Positions 7,889-15,203 of a stretch of DNA of 64,000 nt are shown here, in pieces (within the stretch, counting starts at the first letter, position 1; every line of letters begins with the position of its first letter). This stretch comes from Amycolatopsis coloradensis. GTDB lineage: Bacteria > Actinomycetota > Actinomycetes > Mycobacteriales > Pseudonocardiaceae. Position numbers and translations under genes: made by a program. Location: assembly GCF_001953865.1 (NCBI RefSeq), contig NZ_MQUQ01000015.1, positions 542,026 through 606,025 of the forward strand. Reading direction: 5' to 3'. The notes beneath the pieces were generated by a model. The model had not been told where the DNA came from. It did not search any database and saw only the letters and a list, made by a program, of their open reading frames with translations.

Positions 7889-8938
7889 ATGCCGTCGAAC
7901 GTCGTGCTCGTGACCGGGGTCGGGGGAGACCTTGGCGGGAAACTGCTCGCCAGACTCGGCAACAATCCGGAGTTCGAGCGGGTGATCGGCGTGGACACCA
8001 CGCCTCCGCGGAAGTCGGTACTGCAGCGCATGGGTCGCGCTGAATATGTCCGCGCGGACATTCGGAACCCGCTGATCGCCAAGGTGATCAGCACGGCCGA
8101 GGTCGACACCGTCGTGCACGCCTCGTGCACCGCGCATCCGGCCGGGCCCGCTCGCCGCACGGCGATCAAAGAGGTCAACGTCATCGGCACGATGCGGCTG
8201 CTGGCGGCCTGCCAGCGCTCGCCGCTCGTGCGCAAGCTCGTGGTGAAGTCGACGGCCGCGGTCTACGGAGCGGGGGCGCGCTCGCAGGCTGTCTTCACCG
8301 AGGATTCCGAGCTCATCCCCACCTCGACCAGCGGATACGCCAAGGACGCCGTCGAGATGGAGGGGTACGTGCGCGGCCTCATGCGCCGCCGTCCCGACAT
8401 CACGACGACGCTGTTCCGGTTCGCCAACATCATCAGCCCCGAGATCGACACGGTGCTCTCGCGCTACTTCGCGCTGCCGGTGGTCCCGACCGTCTTCGGC
8501 TACGACGCGCGGATCCAGCTGCTCCATGCCTCGGACGCGCTGGCCGTTTTCGAACAGGCGACGCTGAACGACAACCCCGGCGTGTTCAACGTCGGCTCGG
8601 AAGGGGTACTCACCCTTTCACAGGCGATCCGGCGAGCCGGGCGGGTCGAACTGCCGATGCCCAGCGGTGTCGTCCCTTCGATCGGCAAGCTCCTGCGCGG
8701 GGCCCGCGTGGTCGACTTTTCCGCCGACCAGGTGCGGCTGCTGAACTACGGCCGGGTCGTGGACATCACGAAGCTCCAGAAGGACTTCGGCTACACACCG
8801 CGCTGGACGACGCGCGAGGCGTTCGACGACTACATCACCGGCCGCGGGCTCAGGCCCGTGGTGGACGGAGGCAGGCTGGCCGGATTCGCGGGCAAGGTCC
8901 TGGTGGCCGCGGCTACCGGGCAGGCGGGGCACCGGTGA
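7889..8938 (+). CDS. NAD-dependent epimerase/dehydratase (GalE2-like extended SDR)
   Basis: 349-residue extended short-chain dehydrogenase/reductase, positional match to mycobacterial galE2 (Rv0501). Nucleotide-binding motif VTGVGGDLGGKLLARLG at residues 6-22; acidic residue after strand 2 in VIGVDTTPPR. At the place of the catalytic Tyr-Lys pair the sequence reads STSGYAKDAVEMEGY, so a canonical YxxxK is absent (YAK instead); it may be an atypical, possibly non-epimerase, SDR. The substrate is unknown. The TGA stop overlaps the acyltransferase GTG by four bases, so the two are co-translated. Confidence 0.85.
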   Translation: MPSNVVLVTGVGGDLGGKLLARLGNNPEFERVIGVDTTPPRKSVLQRMGRAEYVRADIRNPLIAKVISTAEVDTVVHASCTAHPAGPARRTAIKEVNVIGTMRLLAACQRSPLVRKLVVKSTAAVYGAGARSQAVFTEDSELIPTSTSGYAKDAVEMEGYVRGLMRRRPDITTTLFRFANIISPEIDTVLSRYFALPVVPTVFGYDARIQLLHASDALAVFEQATLNDNPGVFNVGSEGVLTLSQAIRRAGRVELPMPSGVVPSIGKLLRGARVVDFSADQVRLLNYGRVVDITKLQKDFGYTPRWTTREAFDDYITGRGLRPVVDGGRLAGFAGKVLVAAATGQAGHR

Positions 8939-10026
8939 GCAGGCCACACGAGAACTCTCATGAAGGCGAGGCGGAAGACGTGAGCGGCGCTGAAGCGCAG
9001 GTCATCCCGTTGCACGGCCCCGGCAGAGAGAAGCCGGACCCGGCGGCTCAGGCGGATCGGGATCTTCGCGAGTCCGAAGAGGCGCAAGAACAGCTGAAAC
9101 AGGAGCGCCGGGACGACGCGCCCGTCGTCGAGTTCCCCGGCGCCGCGCGAGTCTCGCCCGCCCGGAACCGCCCGGCCGACGAGGACCTCCTCCCGGCCTC
9201 GCTCCGGACGGCCCTGGGATTCCTGCGGGACCGGCTGACCGGCGACTACACCGTCGACGAGTTCGGCTTCGACGCCGAGCTGACCGAAACCCTGTTGCTG
9301 CCACCGCTGCGCGCGCTGTTCGAGAAGTGGTTCCGCGTCGACACCTTCGGCGTCGAGAACCTGCCCGCCGACGGTGGCGCGCTGCTCGTGTCCAACCACT
9401 CCGGAACCTTGCCGCTCGACGCGCTGATGACCGCCGTCGCCGTGCACGACCACGTCCCCGGTGGCAGGCATCTACGTGGTCTCGGCGCGGATCTGGTGTT
9501 CCAGGTGCCGCTGGTCGGCTCCTTCGCCCGCAAGTCCGGGCAGACACTCGCCTGCAACGCCGACGCGGAACGCTTGCTGCGCAACGGAGAACTCGTCGGT
9601 GTCTGGCCGGAAGGGTTCAAGGGCATCGGCAAACCGTTCTCGTCGCGGTACAAGCTCCAGCGGTTCGGCCGCGGCGGTTTCGTTTCCGCGGCGCTGCGGA
9701 CCGGGGCGCCGATCATCCCCGTGTCCGTCGTCGGCGCGGAGGAGATCTACCCGAAGGTCGGCGACATCAAGCTGCTCGCTCGGCTGCTCGGCCTGCCGTA
9801 CTTCCCGGTGACGCCGTTCTTCCCGCTGCTCGGCCCGCTCGGCGCGATCCCGCTGCCGACGAAGTGGAGCATCGAGTTCGGCGAGCCCATCCGCACGGAC
9901 ACCTACGACGCGGACGCCGTGGACGACCCGATGCTGGTGTTCACGCTGACCGACCAGGTGCGGGAGTCGATCCAACAGTCGCTGTACAAACGCCTTTCGC
10001 AGCGAAAGAGCGTCTTCAGGGGGTGA
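8935..10026 (+). CDS. PlsC-family lysophospholipid acyltransferase
   Basis: 363-residue member of the glycerolphosphate acyltransferase family (equivalent of Rv0502). After ~125 residues of charged, probably disordered N-terminus comes the acyltransferase domain: block I is NHSGTLPLD, so His and Asp are six residues apart instead of the usual four, block III is WPEGFKGIGKPF and block IV PIIPVSVVGAEE. The family acylates glycerolipid acceptors at the membrane; the exact acceptor is not known. GTG 8935 is chosen because it overlaps the SDR stop (GTGA); a much longer in-frame reading upstream is only the SDR gene read in another frame. Confidence 0.88.
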   Translation: MSRPHENSHEGEAEDVSGAEAQVIPLHGPGREKPDPAAQADRDLRESEEAQEQLKQERRDDAPVVEFPGAARVSPARNRPADEDLLPASLRTALGFLRDRLTGDYTVDEFGFDAELTETLLLPPLRALFEKWFRVDTFGVENLPADGGALLVSNHSGTLPLDALMTAVAVHDHVPGGRHLRGLGADLVFQVPLVGSFARKSGQTLACNADAERLLRNGELVGVWPEGFKGIGKPFSSRYKLQRFGRGGFVSAALRTGAPIIPVSVVGAEEIYPKVGDIKLLARLLGLPYFPVTPFFPLLGPLGAIPLPTKWSIEFGEPIRTDTYDADAVDDPMLVFTLTDQVRESIQQSLYKRLSQRKSVFRG

Positions 10027-10038
10027 CCCCCTCTGCGT

Positions 10039-10092
10039 TTCGTCCTCTAGTTGCGGTAGTTGTACGCGCAAGGACCGCAACTAGAGGACGAA
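10039..10092. repeat. Family A palindrome between convergent genes
   Basis: Perfect 19-base arms TTCGTCCTCTAGTTGCGGT (10039-10057) and complement (10074-10092) around a 16-base loop, lying between the ends of the acyltransferase and HAD genes. It could act as a bidirectional terminator as well as being a dispersed repeat. Confidence 0.85.
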
Positions 10093-10106
10093 TTGCGTCA
10101 GGGGGG

Positions 10107-11015
10107 TCAGCGGCGCCGGTAGGCCATGCCCGCCGCGACGGCGCCGGCCACGGCGCCCACGCCGAGCACCGAAGGAACGCCGATCTTCGCGGCCTTCCGT
10201 CCGGTCCGGAAGTCGCGGATCTCCCAGCCACGCGCACGCGCGACGTCGCGAAGGCCGCCATCGGGGTTCACCGCGACCGCGGTTCCGACGACCGACAGCA
10301 TCGGGACGTCGTTCTGCGAGTCCGAATACGCTGTGCAGCGCTTGAGATTCAGCCCTTCGCGTGACGCCAAGGCCCGGACGGCGTGTGCTTTCGCGCGGCC
10401 GTGCAGCAGATCGCCGACGAGGCGGCCGGTGTAGATACCGTCTTTGGTCTCCGCGACCGTGCCCAGCGCGCCGGTGAGGCCGAGGCGCCGCGAGATGATG
10501 GCCGCGAGCTCGATCGGGGTCGCGGTGACGAGCCAGACGCGCTGTCCGGCGTCGAGATGCATCTGCGCGAGCGCGCGGGTGCCGGACCAGATCTTGTCCG
10601 ACATCAGCTCGTCGTAGATCTCTTCGCTGATGTCGGTCAGTTCCTGCACGGTGCGACCGGCCACAAAGGACAGTGCGCGTTCGCGGTGGGTCTTGATGTC
10701 CTCTTTGTTCTCCCGGCCGCCGAGCCGGAATTTCACTTGCTGCCAGACGAATCCGGCCAGATCGGCGGAAGTGAAGAACTTGCGCGCGGCCAGGCCGCGG
10801 GCGAAGTAGAAGATCGACGCGCCCATCATCATGGTGTTGTCGACGTCGAAGAACGCGGCCGCGGTCAGGTCCGGCGGAGCGGGCGGCGCGGGCGGTTCGA
10901 GGGCTTCGGCGGACGCGGTCGCCATGGCGGCCTCGGCCGACGCCTCGCCCGCGAGCTCGGCCAGCCGTTCGAGCTCTTGACTCTTGTCCTTGCCCCGCCA
11001 AACTGACACGCACAC
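10107..11015 (-). CDS. HAD-IB family hydrolase (SerB1-like)
   Basis: 302-residue phosphatase of the haloacid dehalogenase superfamily, subfamily IB (phosphoserine phosphatase-like; place of Rv0505c serB1). Motif I FFDVDNTMMMG near residue 60, motif II WLVTATP, and motif IV AYSDSQNDVPML. A ~50-residue Ala/Pro-rich N-terminus precedes the domain, and a hydrophobic C-terminal helix (GVPSVLGVGAVAGAVAAGMA) ending in RRR suggests membrane attachment. The true substrate is uncertain; related IB proteins act with lipid acyltransferases. Start GTG 11015 has GGAGG four bases upstream; GTG 11009, ten bases from the same GGAGG, is equally plausible. Confidence 0.85.
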   Translation of the reverse strand: MCVSVWRGKDKSQELERLAELAGEASAEAAMATASAEALEPPAPPAPPDLTAAAFFDVDNTMMMGASIFYFARGLAARKFFTSADLAGFVWQQVKFRLGGRENKEDIKTHRERALSFVAGRTVQELTDISEEIYDELMSDKIWSGTRALAQMHLDAGQRVWLVTATPIELAAIISRRLGLTGALGTVAETKDGIYTGRLVGDLLHGRAKAHAVRALASREGLNLKRCTAYSDSQNDVPMLSVVGTAVAVNPDGGLRDVARARGWEIRDFRTGRKAAKIGVPSVLGVGAVAGAVAAGMAYRRR

Positions 11016-11129
11016 CGCCTCCGGAATTCCAGGTGCCTATGCACAGCGTAGCGAGCGCTGCACCCGCCCGTGCCGAGTGTGGCGCCTCCCTCAGTCTCTG
11101 TTGGTGGACCCGCATCCGCGACCGACGTC

Positions 11130-11160
11130 GGCAGGGCGCCGTCGGGTACGGCGCCCTGCC
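11130..11160 (-). terminator. Hairpin terminator of the rsbN-like gene
   Basis: Perfect 13-base arms GGCAGGGCGCCGT (11130-11142) and complement (11148-11160) with loop CGGGT, about 50 bases beyond the stop of the minus-strand gene and before the divergent HAD start. Confidence 0.75.
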
Positions 11161-11208
11161 ACCGCGATAGCGAGGCCTTCGGCCGGGCTGGGTTCACACG
11201 ACGGAGCG

Positions 11209-12294
11209 TCAGCCGATGACTATCGGCGGTAACCCCGGGATGAGCGGCGGAATCGAGATCAGCGGCGGCGGTGGCGTGGTGGTCGTCGGCGGGGGTGGTG
11301 TCTTCGTCACCGGGGCGGGTGTGGCCATGACGGGCGGCGGCACGCCTCCCGAGGGCGGCGCGAGCGGTCCGGTCGGGGTCGCGGTGTCCACGACGGACGA
11401 CGGCGGCGCCGAGGTCGGCGACGGCGACCAGGTCGGGGCCGAGGACGGCGGGGGCTGCGTCACCGGCGGCACGACGGCGTCGGGGGAGCCGGGGTCGCGG
11501 ACGCAGTCACCGGCGGCCGGGACCGCGCCCAGCTCGTCGGACGAGCCCGTGGTGATCGTGTAACAGACCAGGCGCGAGCCGAGATCCGTCGTGCGCGCCT
11601 GAACCTTGTCGAGCAGGACACGGGCGGCGGCGAACTTGTCGCGTGCCTCGGCGGGGGCGCTCCCGACCTGGAAACCGAGCCGGTCGGACTGCTGCCGGGC
11701 CCAGGTGCGGAGTTCGGCCAGCCGGGTCTGGCCGCCTTGATCGGTGACGATCGCCGTCAATTGCGAGACGCCGGCGCGCAGATCGGTCTCGAAATCGGCG
11801 AGGCCGGTGAAGTAGGCGCCGGTGGACGCTCCTTGGCGGGTCAGTTCACCGAGTTCGCCGACGCGGTTCGTGGCGAACTCCAGATGTTTCTTCGCCTTGT
11901 CCTGCTCGTCGAAAGTAAGGCCGAGCGCGGCCGATTCACCCGCTCGTTTGATGCCGTAAAGGGGATCGCCCGGCAACGCGTCCTTCGACAGCAGCAGCGT
12001 GATGCCGCCCAGCGCGAGTACGAGCGCGACGGCGGCCGCGGCGAGGTTGGCGACAGCGTGGCCACGGCGCTTCGGTGGCGCTTCGGCCTCGGCGAGGCGT
12101 CCGGCGATCTCGTCGCGGATCCGTTTCCGGGTTTCGGCGTCGGGAGCGCCACTCGCGCCCAGTTCACGGAGGCCGCAGACGAGCGCGAGTTCGCGGGCGA
12201 ACTCGTCGGTGTCCGGGGAGGCCGTGCCGTCGACAAGGTCCGCGAAGCGGTCACCGTCCGCCCGCTCCCGTGCGAACCGTCCCGGCACGCCCAC
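11209..12294 (-). CDS. DUF5667-type membrane protein, candidate RsbN-like anti-sigma factor
   Basis: 361-residue single-pass membrane protein. Residues 1-95 are a charged cytoplasmic region; a transmembrane helix follows (NLAAAAVALVLALGGITLLL); then an extracytoplasmic helical domain of the DUF5667 type (DALPGDPLYGIKRAGESAAL onwards), and from ~270 a Pro/Thr/Ser-rich tail ending PGLPPIVIG. In Streptomyces the gene after bldN encodes RsbN, the membrane anti-sigma factor that holds sigma-BldN; the same position and topology here support that role (inference). GTG start has GGAG about eight bases upstream. It lies 127 bases behind bldN, so it may have its own promoter. Confidence 0.75.
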   Translation of the reverse strand: MGVPGRFARERADGDRFADLVDGTASPDTDEFARELALVCGLRELGASGAPDAETRKRIRDEIAGRLAEAEAPPKRRGHAVANLAAAAVALVLALGGITLLLSKDALPGDPLYGIKRAGESAALGLTFDEQDKAKKHLEFATNRVGELGELTRQGASTGAYFTGLADFETDLRAGVSQLTAIVTDQGGQTRLAELRTWARQQSDRLGFQVGSAPAEARDKFAAARVLLDKVQARTTDLGSRLVCYTITTGSSDELGAVPAAGDCVRDPGSPDAVVPPVTQPPPSSAPTWSPSPTSAPPSSVVDTATPTGPLAPPSGGVPPPVMATPAPVTKTPPPPTTTTPPPPLISIPPLIPGLPPIVIG

Positions 12295-12421
12295 GGCGAA
12301 GTCTCCATCTGCTCAGCCCGGTCCTGACACCGGTCTGGCTGGGAAAACGAGCGGGGACGCCCAAGAGTTACGGCAAGGCCCGGTCAGGAGTGAATATGAG
12401 GATGGTGGATATATCGGCGGG

Positions 12422-13123
12422 TTAACGCAATCCGGTGGGCAGAAGTTGTGCCAAACGGCGTACCGCGCGGTGCTGAAGGGCCTTGATGGCACCTTCGTTG
12501 CGCTTCATGATGGCCGCCGTCTCGGCGACCGAAAGTCCCTGCATGAACCGCAGCACGATGCACTCGCGCTGGTCTTCACCGAGTTCGGCGACGCAACGCA
12601 GCAGTTCGGCGCGGGTGGCGCGGCTGATGGCCTGCTGCTCGGGACCCGCGACGGCCTGCACGCCCACGTTCCCGATCGGCGTCCCGTTCGGTTCGGCGAC
12701 CTCGTCGGTGACGACCTCGAGGCGGAACCGGCTCGACTTCACGTGGTCGAGGATGATGTTGCGCGCGATGGTGACGAACCAGGCGCCGACGTCGCGCCCC
12801 TGGTAGCTCACCGACGTGATGCGGCGCAGCGCGCGCAGGAAGGTCTCGCTGGTGACGTCCTCCGCGAGGTCCCGGTCGCCGAGACGGAACAGGACGTAGC
12901 GGTAGACGACGTCGACGTAGCGGTCGTAGAGACGGCCGAACGCGGACGTGTCGCCGCCTTGCGCGGCACTGACCAGCTCCCACGCTTCGGCCTTCGCGGC
13001 CTCAGCGGCGGCGTCGGTAGTCTCCTCGGACTTCGCCCGGGACGACGGGACCGCCGGGAAACCGCTCCGCCGGAGGATGTGGCCCGCCAGCATCGAGACG
13101 GGGTTCGGCAAAGGAAGGGTCAC
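12422..13123 (-). CDS. bldN: ECF sigma factor, BldN orthologue
   Basis: 233-residue extracytoplasmic-function sigma factor. After an N-terminal extension of ~48 residues come region 2 (FGRLYDRYVDVVYRYVLFRL, then DLAEDVTSETFLRALRRI and GRDVGAWFVTIARNIILDHV) and region 4 (ECIVLRFMQGLSVAETAAIM, KRNEGAIKALQHRAVRRLAQ). These blocks are very close to Streptomyces sigma-BldN, which drives aerial hyphae and sporulation genes and is made with a longer N-terminal pro-sequence; the shorter extension here may be its remnant. GTG 13123 has GGGAGG six bases upstream. The gene is divergent from the ligase gene across a 261-base gap. Confidence 0.88.
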   Translation of the reverse strand: MTLPLPNPVSMLAGHILRRSGFPAVPSSRAKSEETTDAAAEAAKAEAWELVSAAQGGDTSAFGRLYDRYVDVVYRYVLFRLGDRDLAEDVTSETFLRALRRITSVSYQGRDVGAWFVTIARNIILDHVKSSRFRLEVVTDEVAEPNGTPIGNVGVQAVAGPEQQAISRATRAELLRCVAELGEDQRECIVLRFMQGLSVAETAAIMKRNEGAIKALQHRAVRRLAQLLPTGLR

Positions 13124-13384
13124 GACGGGCCTCCCGTTCCGGACAGGGAAGACCGGCCCGCATGTCCCACCGCCGCGTGGGCCTGCAAGATCTGCACGTC
13201 CGGACTCCCTTTCTCACCATCGAGTGATCAACACCACTCGACGACGCCAGCAGCATACGTGTAGTTACCGCGAAGTAGGTAGCGGTGCCGGGGTTACGGA
13301 ACTGCGACGAAAGCGAGTGACACCCATGACGGTGGCCGAGATGACAAACTGACAACGCCGTCCACCGAGGGAAGAGGTTCGCAG
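13124..13384. promoter_or_regulatory. Divergent promoter region of bldN and the ligase gene
   Basis: No gene is seen in these 261 bases. The only clear structure is an inverted repeat TCGAGTG (13220-13226) and CACTCGA (13235-13241), a possible operator. -10 boxes could not be assigned with confidence for either direction. Confidence 0.35.
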
Positions 13385-14899
13385 TTGAGCGCGGAGCAGG
13401 TTGCCGAAGAAAGCGTGCCCACCTTGCTCGCCGAGGCCGCCCGGCAGTGGCCTGGAAAGGCGGCCGTCCAGGAGACCGGCGACGGGGTCTCGCTGACCTG
13501 GGCGGAACTCGACAACGCCGCCCACGCACTGGCCCATGCCCTGCTCGACGCGGGAATCGAGCGGGGGGACAGGGTGGCCTTGCGGCTGCCGACGTCGGCC
13601 GCGTTCGCCGTCTCGCTGTTCGGGGCACTCCGTGCGGGCGCGGTGGTCGTCCCGATCTCGCCGCAGGCTCCGGTCGCGGAGCTGAACGGGCTGCTGGAGC
13701 ACAGTGGCGCGCGGCTCGTCCTCGAACGCGAAGCGACCGAGGAACTCTTCGACGGAGTGATCAGCCTCTCACCGCCGATCGCGCCGAATGGAGCAAGCGA
13801 ACCGGTCGAAGCAGCCGGGGCCGGTGAGGACATAGCGGTCATTTCGTACACCTCCGGAACGACCGGCCCGCCGCGCGGTGTGATGCTGTCGCACCGGGCG
13901 CTGCTGGCGAACCTCGACCAGCTGAGCCGGATCGTCCCGACCCCGCTCGTGCACGGCGACCGCGTGCTCATCACCATCCCACTGTTCCACGTCTACGGCC
14001 TCGGGCCGGGGCTGCTGCAGACCACGTCGGTCGGCGCGACGGCGATCCTGTCCGAGCGTTTCCTCGCCGAGCGGACCCTCGCCGACTGCGCCGAGTACCG
14101 GGTGACCTCGATCGCCGGCGTGCCCACGATGTACGCCGAGTTCGCCGCGATGGACCCCGAGGAGCTGGGCGCCGGCCTCTCCACCGTCCGGCGGATGACG
14201 TCGGGCGCGGCGCCGCTGCACCCCAAGATCCTCACCGCGCTCCGCGGCGCCACCGGACTGGACGTCTACGAGGGCTACGGCCTCACCGAATGCGCCCCCG
14301 TGGTCACCACGACGCTGGTCACCGGCTATCCGAAGCCGGGTTCGGTCGGGCGGCCGCTGCCCGGCGTCGAGGTCCGGCTGGTCGACAGCGACGGCGACGC
14401 GACGCCCGTCCCGCAGGATCCGGACGAACTCGGCGACGCCTTCGACGAGGACGGCGGCACCGGGCTGGTGTCGATCCGCGGCGCGAACCTGTTCTCCGGC
14501 TACTGGCCCGACGGTTCGCACGGGCCCGGCGAAGACGGCTGGTTCCGCACCGGCGACGTCGGCTACCTCGACACCGACGGAGACCTGCACCTGGTGGACC
14601 GGGCCAACGACCTGATCATCGTCAATGGTTTCAACGTCTATCCGCACGAGGTCGAGAACGTGATCTCGATGCTGGACGAGGTCGTCGAGGCGGGTGTCGT
14701 CGGCGTCGTGGACGAGCGCACCGGCGAAGCGGTGAAGGCCGTCGTCGTCCCGGCGCCCGGCGTGTCGCTTTCGGAACAGCAGGTCGTGGAGCATTGCGCG
14801 GAGCACTTGGCCGGGTACAAGGTGCCGCACACCGTCGAGTTCGCGGAGTCGCTGCCGCATTCGGCCACCGGAAAGCTGCGCAGACTGCGGCTCAGGTAA
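13385..14899 (+). CDS. AMP-dependent acyl-CoA ligase (fatty-acid ligase family)
   Basis: 504-residue adenylate-forming enzyme that should activate a carboxylic acid to acyl-AMP and then acyl-CoA. Motifs: P-loop YTSGTTGPPRGVMLSH (~residues 155-170), GYGLTECAP in the adenylation core, the DGWFRTGD hinge region, DLIIVNGFNVYPHEVE, and the C-terminal catalytic Lys in PHSATGKLRRL. The chain length or acid type is not evident. Start TTG 13385 follows GGGAAGAGG by a usable distance; no better in-frame start fits. It is 10 bases ahead of the glutaredoxin-like gene, so an operon with it is likely. Confidence 0.87.
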   Translation: MSAEQVAEESVPTLLAEAARQWPGKAAVQETGDGVSLTWAELDNAAHALAHALLDAGIERGDRVALRLPTSAAFAVSLFGALRAGAVVVPISPQAPVAELNGLLEHSGARLVLEREATEELFDGVISLSPPIAPNGASEPVEAAGAGEDIAVISYTSGTTGPPRGVMLSHRALLANLDQLSRIVPTPLVHGDRVLITIPLFHVYGLGPGLLQTTSVGATAILSERFLAERTLADCAEYRVTSIAGVPTMYAEFAAMDPEELGAGLSTVRRMTSGAAPLHPKILTALRGATGLDVYEGYGLTECAPVVTTTLVTGYPKPGSVGRPLPGVEVRLVDSDGDATPVPQDPDELGDAFDEDGGTGLVSIRGANLFSGYWPDGSHGPGEDGWFRTGDVGYLDTDGDLHLVDRANDLIIVNGFNVYPHEVENVISMLDEVVEAGVVGVVDERTGEAVKAVVVPAPGVSLSEQQVVEHCAEHLAGYKVPHTVEFAESLPHSATGKLRRLRLR

Positions 14900-14909
14900 G
14901 GATTGACGT

Positions 14910-15146
14910 ATGGCGCATCACGTGACCGTCATGACCCGCACGGGCTGCCATCTGTGCGAGGTCGCGGAACAGGACATCGAGCGGATCTGCGGCGAACTCG
15001 GCGTCGCCTGGTCGGCGCGGGACGTCGACAGCGATCCCGAATGGCGGGCCGAATACGGCGATCGCGTGCCGGTGATCCTGATCGACGACGCCGAGCACGG
15101 GTACTGGCGGGTCGAAGAGGACAGGCTCCGGAAAGCACTGGCGTAA
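14910..15146 (+). CDS. Glutaredoxin/thioredoxin-like small redox protein
   Basis: 78-residue single-domain thioredoxin-fold protein, MAHHVTVMTRTGCHLCEVAE, with redox motif CHLC at residues 13-16 and the cis-Pro motif RVPVILID. Equivalent in length and place to mycobacterial Rv0508, just ahead of the hemA region. It may reduce disulfides or glutathione/mycothiol-type adducts; no partner is evident. It follows the ligase gene by 10 bases. Confidence 0.85.
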   Translation: MAHHVTVMTRTGCHLCEVAEQDIERICGELGVAWSARDVDSDPEWRAEYGDRVPVILIDDAEHGYWRVEEDRLRKALA

Positions 15147-15203
15147 CACACTCGTAAGGGCGAACACCCGATCTCCGGGCGATTCCGCTCCGAAGATGGA
15201 GAC

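Noticed and set aside
8125..8934. N-terminal extension of the acyltransferase frame back into the SDR gene
   Set aside because: The extension is the SDR gene read in another frame; GTG 8935 overlapping the SDR stop is the natural start.
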